Shown: in pieces, positions 1-5,720 of the stretch
Position numbering within the stretch: the stretch's first letter is position 1
How the letters are laid out: each line of letters opens with the position of its first letter
Translations under genes and position numbers: made by a program
The notes under the pieces: generated by a model
What the model was told of the DNA's origin: nothing
Seen by the model: the letters and a program-made list of their open reading frames with translations, nothing else
Databases searched by the model: none
Assembly (NCBI GenBank): GCA_020725315.1
Contig: DYFG01000004.1
Span: forward strand, 29,477 to 38,014
Direction: 5' to 3'
DNA from: Nitrosotalea sp.
Lineage (GTDB): Archaea > Halobacteriota > Syntropharchaeia > Alkanophagales > Methanospirareceae
DNA: 8,538 nucleotides

Positions 1-20
1 AATTACCGTCCTTTCTCTTC

Positions 21-1136
21 TCACTTTACTACTTCCTTCATTATCTCAAACGCTTGCTTCAATTTTTCAAACCCCAATGCATACGATATCCTCACATGAT
101 TCTTACCGCGGCTTCCAAAGGTAGACCCCGGTGTAACGATTATCCTCCTCTTCCTCAGCGTCTCCACAAATTCGTGCTCATCCTTCACGCGTGGGAAGAT
201 ATAAAATGCACCTTGTGGAGTGCGAACTTCCATCCCTATATCTCGAAGAGCGGTAACAGCGAAGTCCCGCCTCCTTTCAAACTCGTTTCTCATCTCAGCC
301 ACGCAGTCTTGAGCCCCTGTAATAGCAGCCAATGCCGCTTTCTGCGAGATAGACGATGCACACGCCTGTATATATTGATGTATCTTCAACATCTGCTCCA
401 CGTACTCTGCGGGAGCTGCGAGATACCCCAACCGGAACCCGGTCATCGCATAGGTCTTTGAGACCGCATTTACCGTGATGACACCATCATAGAATCGTGC
501 AGGGCTTACGTGCTTCAAGCCATTGTATATAAGATGCTCGTACACTTCATCTGAGATGATGGTCAGCTGATGATCGATGGCGAGGTCAACAAGCGCTTTT
601 ATGTTCCCCTCACTCTCCACTGTACCCGTTGGATTGGCAGGAGAATTCAGGATGAGCGCTTTTGTTTTATTCGTAATCTTTTCCTTCACCGCTTCAATTG
701 GCATCGTGAAGTCCTCGCTCAGCGGAACTCCTACTGGTTTTCCCTCCGCCAGTTTAGTTAAGGCGGCAAAAGAGACAAAGCCGGGATTCGGCATCAAGAC
801 CTCATCCCCTCTTTCAACAACTGAAAGGATAGCGATATGCAATGCCTCACTCGCTCCTGAGGTAACTATTATCTCCTCAGGGCTAACGGAGAAGTTATTA
901 TCACGGGTGAACTTAGCGCTTATCACCTCCCTCAATTCCTCAATGCCCTTATTGGGGGTGTAAGAGGTAAATCCTGAATCAATCGCCTGCATAGCGGCAA
1001 CTTTGATGTGTTCGGGGGTATCAAAGTCAGGTTCACCGAGCCCGAGATTGAAGAACTCTCCTGAAGAGGTTTCAAACGCCTTCCTTATGCCTGAAATTTC
1101 TATCTGCTCAACACGGGATGCAAATTTCTTGCTCAT
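21..1136 (-). CDS. PLP-dependent class I/II aminotransferase (aspartate aminotransferase-like)
   Basis: A cytosolic fold-type I aminotransferase that moves an amino group between an amino acid and a 2-oxo acid using pyridoxal phosphate. The 371 residues are full length for the family. Visible landmarks are the substrate-binding LGLGEPDFDTP near residues 31-41, SGASEAL (93-99) for cofactor phosphate contact, NSPANPTG (164-171), DEVYE (196-200) with the pyridine-binding Asp196, the Schiff-base lysine K227 in AVSKTYAMTGFRLGY, and the carboxylate-binding Arg349 in HVRISYAL. The motifs fit the AspC/Iγ subgroup common in archaea, but members of this subgroup act on aspartate, aromatic amino acids, alanine or others, so the exact substrate is not assigned. 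The ATG start is followed at once by a typical N-terminus (MSKKFASRVEQIE); only a weak purine-rich stretch (AGAAGAGAAG) precedes it. It is monocistronic as far as visible and divergent from the gene at 1251. Confidence 0.93.
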   Translation of the reverse strand: MSKKFASRVEQIEISGIRKAFETSSGEFFNLGLGEPDFDTPEHIKVAAMQAIDSGFTSYTPNKGIEELREVISAKFTRDNNFSVSPEEIIVTSGASEALHIAILSVVERGDEVLMPNPGFVSFAALTKLAEGKPVGVPLSEDFTMPIEAVKEKITNKTKALILNSPANPTGTVESEGNIKALVDLAIDHQLTIISDEVYEHLIYNGLKHVSPARFYDGVITVNAVSKTYAMTGFRLGYLAAPAEYVEQMLKIHQYIQACASSISQKAALAAITGAQDCVAEMRNEFERRRDFAVTALRDIGMEVRTPQGAFYIFPRVKDEHEFVETLRKRRIIVTPGSTFGSRGKNHVRISYALGFEKLKQAFEIMKEVVK

Positions 1137-1212
1137 TCTTCTCTTCTACTTTTTATTGAATGAAGAGATAAGGGTTCAATAAGTGCGTTTGTATCTCTGA
1201 AATACACGCGGA

Positions 1213-1222
1213 AACATTTAAA
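1213..1222 (+). promoter_or_regulatory. TATA-like box for the gene at 1251
   Basis: ACATTTAAAC, preceded by a purine-rich BRE-like GGAAA, lies about 30 bases upstream of the ATG at 1251. Archaeal transcription normally starts about 25 bases downstream of the box centre, here near 1245, which gives a transcript with almost no leader. The TTTAAA core is palindromic, so the same box could also serve the divergent aminotransferase on the minus strand with a leader of about 55 bases. Pattern recognition only. Confidence 0.5.
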
Positions 1223-1250
1223 CCTGGTGCACTCTCGAAGATGCCTAAAG

Positions 1251-2042
1251 ATGCAAAAGGAAAAGTTGTTACAGATATTTGAGGACCTCTCTGGCTATTG
1301 TCAGGAATATAAGGTTGTATCAGAGGGAGAACTTGTTTTGAAGATACGAGAGTGTGTAAAATCACTCAGTGATACCGAAATAGAAGTGTTAGAAAAGAGA
1401 TTGAGCGGTAATTTAGAGGCTTTGATCTTCAAAAGCATAACGAGCGAAGATAAAATCTCAGTTTTTTCCCCTGATATGCGTACCAGGATAAATTATCAAG
1501 GCGAGATATTTTACTGTTTGCCAACGCATAGGTACATGAGCGCGGAGTTGGAAGCGACTTTTTTACGATGGGCAAAGATAAGGAGCCCGTTAAGCGCGCT
1601 GAGGAGCGTGATAACGGATTTCATGGAACGGTGTAACTACCAGGTCAAAAACGAAGTAAGTGGCGATGAAACTGGGCACTTTGAGCTGAGAGCGGTAAAA
1701 AATGGCAAAAACAAAGAGAGAAGCGTACATCTTTTTATTCTCCCTTCAATAAAGTTTGTTTCCCATTTCTGGGAAAAGAATCAGACATTATTAGAGCGTT
1801 CTGAAGTAGGGGAGGATAAAGTATTCGTTGTTCCAACAGAAAAAACACCAGCCCCCTTTATCTCGTTCATCAGGGAGCATGACATCGGTACAATGATCTG
1901 GGTCGTCGACGTAGCGAAGAGAACCGTAAACCCATTCATTGGAACACCACAAGATACAGAGATAGAGAACAATTTTGAAGCGCCAGAACAGGCGAGACGA
2001 GCGGTAAGCGTATGGATGCGGAAGATGCACGTCGTTGATTGA
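1251..2042 (+). CDS. Hypothetical protein, lone plus-strand gene
   Basis: I do not recognise this 263-residue protein. The ATG at 1251 is preferred over an in-frame GTG at 1227, because the GTG sits between the TATA-like box and the expected transcription start. It has no signal peptide or membrane segment and looks cytosolic. The first ~60 residues are charged and helical. A middle α/β part (about 115-165) has a helix, ALRSVITDFMERCNYQV, then strands around FELRAVK and VHLFILPS. The end (190-230) has strands VFVVPTE and MIWVVDV separated by a helix. This helix-then-strands order is loosely reminiscent of restriction-endonuclease-like folds, but no clear PD-(D/E)XK residues are visible (E145-L-R where E-x-K would be expected), so no function is assigned. 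It is the only large gene on the plus strand and is flanked by opposed genes on both sides. Confidence 0.75.
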   Translation: MQKEKLLQIFEDLSGYCQEYKVVSEGELVLKIRECVKSLSDTEIEVLEKRLSGNLEALIFKSITSEDKISVFSPDMRTRINYQGEIFYCLPTHRYMSAELEATFLRWAKIRSPLSALRSVITDFMERCNYQVKNEVSGDETGHFELRAVKNGKNKERSVHLFILPSIKFVSHFWEKNQTLLERSEVGEDKVFVVPTEKTPAPFISFIREHDIGTMIWVVDVAKRTVNPFIGTPQDTEIENNFEAPEQARRAVSVWMRKMHVVD

Positions 2043-2044
2043 GT

Positions 2045-2059
2045 GGTGAATGATTCACC
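2045..2059. terminator. Perfect 6-bp inverted repeat between convergent genes
   Basis: GGTGAATGATTCACC forms a 6-bp stem with a 3-base loop. It begins two bases after the TGA of the plus-strand gene and overlaps the TGA and the last codon of the minus-strand prenyltransferase-like gene. By position it could mark or protect the 3' ends of both convergent transcripts. No long T tract follows on either strand, so a terminator role is a guess, and a short palindrome of this size can also occur by chance. Confidence 0.35.
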
Positions 2060-2747
2060 GTCCAAATCTTCTCTCTCGCATTTTAAAATCTCTAACAGCC
2101 CTCAAAAGGTCTATCTTCCTGAATTTCGCCCAATTCATATCGGTAAAGTAAAATTCGGTATAGACCGATTGCCAGATCAGAAAATCCATTAACCGCGTGG
2201 CACCAGACCTGATGACGAGATCGGGTTCAGATTTGAATATCAACTCTGATTCTATCAGCTTCTCGTCTATCTCTTCGGGCTCTATCTCTCCTATCTTCAC
2301 CTTCTTTGCTATCTCTTTTACCGCCTTCGTTAGCTCTCTTCGCCCACTAAATCCTATTGAGATAGTTATTTTCTTCTCGTTATTACCCTCGTCCTCTTCC
2401 ATGATCTTCGTACATGCGGGTTCTCGTTCTGCTTTATCCGCATATAGTACAATAGAAGCTTTCTCTTTACTCAACACCCTGTTTAGCTCTTGCCGGAGAT
2501 GGGAATATGCTCTTTCAAATAATCTTCTATCCATCCCGTCCTTGATAACGCTGATGTAAACACTTATCATAGGTATTTTCAGTGCATAGCACCACTTTAT
2601 GAAGTACCTTAGCTTTTCCAGTCCCATCGTATCGGAGAGAAGGTCGGTATCATCAAGGACGAGAAGAATATGATTCACCGGGATGGGAGAGTTTACAATC
2701 TCTCTTTTCAATATCGTTTCATATAGGTATAAGATTGGATTGAGCAT
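2055..2747 (-). CDS. Divergent cis-prenyltransferase homologue (UppS/NgBR-like subunit)
   Basis: A 230-residue protein of the undecaprenyl/dehydrodolichyl diphosphate synthase fold, the family that makes the polyprenyl carrier for glycan assembly at the membrane. It is recognised by HILLVLDD (26-33, equivalent to HVAIIMDG, keeping the catalytic-position Asp32), ISIGFSGRREL (129-139), DLVIRSGATRLMDFLIWQ (176-193, with Arg180 and Arg185), YTEFYFTD (196-203, with the metal-site Glu198) and the C-terminal RERRFGR. Motif I is degenerate: DGNGRW is replaced by DDTDLL. The FSxEN..RP region is VYISVIKDGMDRR, and one residue is missing in the TGGE loop. These losses suggest a non-catalytic or partner subunit of a heteromeric enzyme, as known for NgBR/Nus1 in eukaryotes and reported for Methanosarcina. 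The C-terminal RFG fits the RxG element such subunits contribute. The start is ATG 2747, because further upstream the frame runs into the tRNA. There is no Shine-Dalgarno site. Confidence 0.85.
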   Translation of the reverse strand: MLNPILYLYETILKREIVNSPIPVNHILLVLDDTDLLSDTMGLEKLRYFIKWCYALKIPMISVYISVIKDGMDRRLFERAYSHLRQELNRVLSKEKASIVLYADKAEREPACTKIMEEDEGNNEKKITISIGFSGRRELTKAVKEIAKKVKIGEIEPEEIDEKLIESELIFKSEPDLVIRSGATRLMDFLIWQSVYTEFYFTDMNWAKFRKIDLLRAVRDFKMRERRFGR

Positions 2748-2750
2748 AAG

Positions 2751-2835
2751 CGCCGGGAGAGGGATTCGAACCCTCGCTCCCCGCGAGGGGAAGTGGGTTA
2801 GCAACCCACCGCCTTAACCGCTTGGCTATCCCGAC
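2751..2835 (-). tRNA. tRNA-Ser(GCU)
   Basis: An 85-base class II tRNA that reads AGC/AGU codons. The acceptor stem GTCGGGA (2829-2835) pairs with TCCCGGC (2752-2758), with one T-G pair, and G is the discriminator at 2751. The anticodon arm GTGGG-TTGCTAA-CCCAC (2793-2809) has anticodon GCT at 2800-2802. The T arm GAGGG-TTCGAAT-CCCTC occupies 2759-2775. The long variable arm has a 5-bp stem (TCCCC/GGGGA, 2778-2791), typical of serine tRNA. There is no intron and no encoded CCA: the discriminator is followed by CTT and then the ATG of the prenyltransferase-like gene. Confidence 0.97.
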
Positions 2836-2860
2836 ATCATTGGTTGCTAATCCCCCCTTT

Positions 2861-2872
2861 AGTATATAAATT
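2861..2872 (-). promoter_or_regulatory. TATA-like box for tRNA-Ser and the downstream gene
   Basis: On the minus strand the sequence reads TTTATATACT at 2870-2861, a near-consensus archaeal TATA box. Its centre lies about 26 bases before position 2840, just upstream of the mature tRNA 5' end at 2835. It falls in the short gap after the stop codon (2883) of the preceding membrane-protein gene. No separate promoter for the prenyltransferase-like gene is visible, so both probably share this one. Confidence 0.6.
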
Positions 2873-2882
2873 TTATAAAAGG

Positions 2883-3719
2883 TTAGAATATCCCCCGTCT
2901 CCTTCTCCTCTTTTGTATTACAAGGAGCAATGCCACAATTGCAATCACGACCACGGTGGCGATAATAGCAATATTCCCCCTTTTTTTGCCCACTATTGCC
3001 GCTCGTGCTTTATCCTCTGCCTCTTTAGCAGAATCTAATGCCCGCTCAGCTTCTTCTAATGCCTCCCCGGGCTTCCCTTCATTATAAAGCCTCAACGAAT
3101 TATTAAGGTATTCGTTAGCCAGATCAAGGATTCTTTTCGCACCAGATACATCAACTCCAGCTTCTGTGGCGTTAACAATTACCCCTTTCGCATTTTTTAC
3201 CTCCTCGCCTGCTTTCCAGAACGCATCGAGAGCATCTTCTATTATCTCAGAGGATACAGTTCGTTTTATATCTATCACCGAATCTTCTTCCCCCTTTATC
3301 TTCTGCGTTATGTTCAACAGCGTAACATTTTCTTTCCGTTTATTCACTTCCGGGGCATCCCCGGATAACGTTACTTTTACTTCTTCAACTGTTCTATGAT
3401 CTATAATGAAAGGGATTTTATATTCTTTGGGTATTCCATCCACGATTATGCTGGGCAGCACCCCCAAATCTGAATAAAAAAATAGTTCAGACTTATTCCC
3501 CTCTACTACCTTACTAAAGTTGGTTAACATAACTTCTATGGAGACTTTACTGCCGTTTCTTACCATTTCTCTTCCATCTACCCCCTCATAGCCTATATGC
3601 ACTGATTTGACCTCCACAAACTTCGGACTCTCTATCGCAGCGCATGCGCTCATGCATATCGGCATCAAAAAAAACGCCAATATTAGAAAAAATGATGGTT
3701 TCTTTGTCAACGATATCAC
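2883..3719 (-). CDS. Surface protein with signal peptide and C-terminal membrane anchor
   Basis: A 278-residue single-pass membrane protein of unknown function, with most of its mass outside the cell. Lys6-Lys7 followed by a hydrophobic stretch (9-23) and small residues (SACAA, 24-28) look like a Sec signal peptide. A β-rich domain (about 34-150) with evenly spaced short strands resembles CARDB/Ig-like surface domains. Residues 155-243 form long helices rich in Ala, Glu and Lys. A transmembrane helix (249-268) and a basic tail KRRRRR follow. Seven N-x-S/T sequons (N55, N67, N75, N131, N136, N183, N206) lie in the exported part, so heavy N-glycosylation is plausible. The start is GTG, supported by AGGAG nine bases upstream. 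The gene begins 17 bases after cetZ, with the Shine-Dalgarno site directly after the cetZ stop, so the two are co-transcribed and likely translationally coupled. Confidence 0.8.
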   Translation of the reverse strand: MISLTKKPSFFLILAFFLMPICMSACAAIESPKFVEVKSVHIGYEGVDGREMVRNGSKVSIEVMLTNFSKVVEGNKSELFFYSDLGVLPSIIVDGIPKEYKIPFIIDHRTVEEVKVTLSGDAPEVNKRKENVTLLNITQKIKGEEDSVIDIKRTVSSEIIEDALDAFWKAGEEVKNAKGVIVNATEAGVDVSGAKRILDLANEYLNNSLRLYNEGKPGEALEEAERALDSAKEAEDKARAAIVGKKRGNIAIIATVVVIAIVALLLVIQKRRRRRGIF

Positions 3720-3728
3720 CTGTTTTCT

Positions 3729-3733
3729 CTCCT
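3729..3733 (-). promoter_or_regulatory. Shine-Dalgarno site fixing the GTG start at 3719
   Basis: AGGAG on the minus strand lies nine bases before the GTG codon and four bases after the TGA of cetZ (3739-3737). It supports GTG over the internal TTG at residue 4 and suggests coupled translation of the two genes. Confidence 0.65.
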
Positions 3734-3736
3734 ATC

Positions 3737-4888
3737 TCAGAACAAAGGCTTTATTGCACCGTTGGAATCCATCAACTCCTTGTACTCTTTCTCTTTCTCA
3801 CTTGAGACCTCTTTTATCTTCTCTTGTGCCTCCGTCCCAATCTCTTGTAACTCTTTTATCCTCGGGATATCCGATACGCCTGAAAACAGAACGATCGTTG
3901 AGACATGCTGCCCCCTTACAAGTGGGAAATCGCCGCCTCTTACTTCTTTGCCTCTTATCATCTCCTCGATCCGCACCTTTGACTTCTCTATGCCCTTCCT
4001 ACTTAACTCGTCGGGTGGTCCTGCGGCGATTATCAATGCTCTCTCCGCAGTTGAGACATCACAGGGGATCGTTAATCTGCCTGCTACCGCTCGCCTCACC
4101 AGAGAGGTGATCCGTGTAACCGTATCCAGACCCTCTATGGTCCCTTTTTTACCAAATAGCTTCTTCATAAATCCTTTACTCTCTATTTCTTCCGATGCAT
4201 AGCCTATCGTTGATATCCCGCCCCCTTTAAGTGTGTTGATCACCTCAGCCGCATCCACTACCATCTGTCCCACTTCATTCGCTTCCCCCGCACCAAACAA
4301 AATCCCGAATCGCCTCACAATTTCTTCATTTATGTCCAAAAATGCTTCCTTTATACTCTCTCCCCCTCTCTTCCACGCATCATTGTCAAAAAGGAAAAGG
4401 TTGTCTACCTCATTCACAAAAGTCATCAAGCTTCTCGCAGCATTTAACGAATATAAGCTCCCCTCATCCTTCGAAGGTAGTATCCCTAAGCCATAAACCG
4501 GCTCCTCGTATAACTTCTTCAGCCTTCTGGCCAAGACCGGCGCACCTCCAGACCCGGTTCCGCCTCCTAAACCCGCTACTATCAGGAAGGCATCCACCTG
4601 ATGTGTCCCCCGCTTATCTATCGCACTCTGTATCGTATAAACTTCATCCGTGGCAACCTGTGCGCCTAATTCGTTATCTGCCCCTATCCCATGCCCCTTC
4701 GTGAGTGACTCCCCTATAAGCAGCCTATCCTCCATAGGTATGTTCTTCACTCCCATCAAATCGGACTTCGCTGTATTGATCACCAATGCACGAGCTATGA
4801 AATTCTGCCCGGTCCTCTTAGCATAATCTACAAAGGTATCCGCGACTCTTCCTCCTGCCTGTCCAAAACCAATCACAAATACACGCAT
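3737..4888 (-). CDS. cetZ: CetZ-family tubulin/FtsZ-like GTPase
   Basis: A cytoskeletal GTPase of the tubulin/FtsZ superfamily. In haloarchaea CetZ proteins polymerise under the membrane and control cell shape, motility and surface features rather than division itself. The N-terminus MRVFVIGFGQAGGRVAD (1-17) is the first nucleotide-binding loop. The tubulin signature GGGTGSG is at 108-114. N149 and F167-D168 belong to the GTPase domain, and the T7-loop region is GRLTIPCDVSTAERAL (270-285), followed by AAGPPDELSRKGIEKS. The C-terminal domain carries the CetZ-typical EVRGGDFPL and VLFSGVSDIPRIKELQ segments. The 383-residue length matches the family. The tail (359-383) is charged and ends in AIKPLF, a possible short docking peptide. 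The sequence is clearly CetZ rather than FtsZ1/FtsZ2. The start is supported by GGGGGG six bases upstream. It heads an operon with the surface protein gene. Confidence 0.93.
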   Translation of the reverse strand: MRVFVIGFGQAGGRVADTFVDYAKRTGQNFIARALVINTAKSDLMGVKNIPMEDRLLIGESLTKGHGIGADNELGAQVATDEVYTIQSAIDKRGTHQVDAFLIVAGLGGGTGSGGAPVLARRLKKLYEEPVYGLGILPSKDEGSLYSLNAARSLMTFVNEVDNLFLFDNDAWKRGGESIKEAFLDINEEIVRRFGILFGAGEANEVGQMVVDAAEVINTLKGGGISTIGYASEEIESKGFMKKLFGKKGTIEGLDTVTRITSLVRRAVAGRLTIPCDVSTAERALIIAAGPPDELSRKGIEKSKVRIEEMIRGKEVRGGDFPLVRGQHVSTIVLFSGVSDIPRIKELQEIGTEAQEKIKEVSSEKEKEYKELMDSNGAIKPLF

Positions 4889-4894
4889 TTTATA

Positions 4895-4900
4895 CCCCCC
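4895..4900 (-). promoter_or_regulatory. Shine-Dalgarno site of cetZ
   Basis: GGGGGG on the minus strand ends six bases before the cetZ ATG and can pair with the CCUCC of the 16S rRNA tail through one G-U pair. The all-G form is unusual but correctly placed. Confidence 0.55.
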
Positions 4901-4973
4901 TATCTTCTTTATCTCTTATTTCCCTCATTAATACCAGTGATTCCCCTTCTACGATCTCCAAAAGTAACCGATA

Positions 4974-4990
4974 CTATATAAAACTTTCGG
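4974..4990 (-). promoter_or_regulatory. BRE/TATA promoter of the cetZ operon
   Basis: The minus strand reads CCGAAAGTTTTATATAG, a good BRE (CGAAA) plus TATA (TTTATATA) pair, in the gap after the PRC-barrel gene's stop (4997). The expected start is near 4953, which gives a leader of roughly 65 bases before cetZ. This separates the cetZ operon from the upstream two-gene operon, although read-through is possible. Confidence 0.65.
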
Positions 4991-4996
4991 TTCATC

Positions 4997-5701
4997 TCAT
5001 CTTTTAGCGTAATTTGAGTATTTGATAACAATATTCTTACTATACATATTTAAACGCACATCATTCATGGATATCCGGCTTTTCATCAACTCCGAGCCTT
5101 TTTGGTGATTCACTATTAATCCCTCCACCAGTCCTGTTCCCTCAGCAAAAATAAGATCACCCACACTTCCTATAAAATCTCCCTCTGCCGTTATAACTTT
5201 TTTATCCAATATAGATTTACCAAACACCTTCATCGCTCTATTTCCTCTTCTCGATATCACGTCGTGGATAAAGAACTCCCTGCGTTTTATCTCATTTATA
5301 TCAAGCCCTAACAATTCACTAATCGCTTTTACATCCACCACAGCTCCCATCTCGAGTCCAAGCCGGTATAAAATGGTATACGCTAAACACTGCGAGAATG
5401 CAAAGGGATAGATAGATGCAAATTCACCATGCATCTTTACCATCTCTTTATCCCTCGGATCGAATAGGTAATCATTCACCGCATCTTTCACCTCCTTTGT
5501 AATCACCTCTTTTACCTCCCCTTTACCCACCGATCTCTTCTCTATCCCTTTTGCCTCACACATCTGGATCGCATAGGGGATGAAGTGTGTTACAGCATCT
5601 TCTTCAACTTCCTCCAGGATAAAATTCCACGGGAATAATCTCGATCGGAGGTAAGCAATTACCTTTTCCTTCTCTTCTTTCTTTCTCTTCTTCCACCACA
5701 T
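4997..5701 (-). CDS. PRC-barrel domain protein with unknown N-terminal domain
   Basis: A 234-residue cytosolic protein. The C-terminal part (about 158-230) is a PRC barrel: VFGKSILDKKVITAEGDFIG opens it in typical fashion, then SVGDLIFAEGTGLVEGLIVN and a final strand NIVIKYSNYA. PRC barrels are small β-barrels used for protein docking; in archaea, PRC-barrel proteins (the CdpB type of haloarchaea) act in the division complex, and others are of unknown role. The N-terminal 150 residues are unrecognised: a basic start (WWKKRKKEEKEK), an amphipathic helix around SRLFPWNFILEEVEEDAV, then mixed helices. This is larger than the small haloarchaeal CdpB proteins, so orthology is not claimed. It starts 19 bases after the preceding gene's stop and so is in an operon with it. 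Next to cetZ, a role in a cytoskeletal or envelope complex is a reasonable guess. Confidence 0.85.
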   Translation of the reverse strand: MWWKKRKKEEKEKVIAYLRSRLFPWNFILEEVEEDAVTHFIPYAIQMCEAKGIEKRSVGKGEVKEVITKEVKDAVNDYLFDPRDKEMVKMHGEFASIYPFAFSQCLAYTILYRLGLEMGAVVDVKAISELLGLDINEIKRREFFIHDVISRRGNRAMKVFGKSILDKKVITAEGDFIGSVGDLIFAEGTGLVEGLIVNHQKGSELMKSRISMNDVRLNMYSKNIVIKYSNYAKR

Positions 5702-5720
5702 TTCTTCTCTCTTATTTACT

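Noticed and set aside
54..963. Plus-strand open frames opposite the aminotransferase
   Set aside because: They are antisense to a gene with all its catalytic motifs; no family signature or start signal is seen in them.
1227..1250. GTG at 1227 as the start of the plus-strand hypothetical gene
   Set aside because: It lies only a few bases after the TATA-like box and upstream of the expected transcription start; ATG 1251 fits the promoter spacing.
2748..2804. An upstream in-frame ATG at 2804 that would add 19 residues to the prenyltransferase-like protein
   Set aside because: It lies inside the tRNA-Ser gene; the extra residues are a translation of the tRNA, and the family alignment begins after ATG 2747.
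3642..3665. Lipobox cysteine in the signal peptide of the surface protein (MSAC)
   Set aside because: The residues before Cys26 do not fit the L-[A/S]-[G/A]-C consensus, and the protein already has a C-terminal membrane anchor.
2197..4704. Several plus-strand open frames of about 60-170 codons opposite the prenyltransferase-like, membrane-protein and cetZ genes
   Set aside because: Low-complexity Ser/Pro/Leu/Phe-rich translations typical of the antisense of Glu/Lys/Arg-rich genes; no motifs.
3737..4888. Assignment of the tubulin-like gene as FtsZ1/FtsZ2
   Set aside because: It lacks the FtsZ T7 signature NxDFAD and carries CetZ-typical C-terminal segments (EVRGGDFPL, SGVSDIPRIKELQ).
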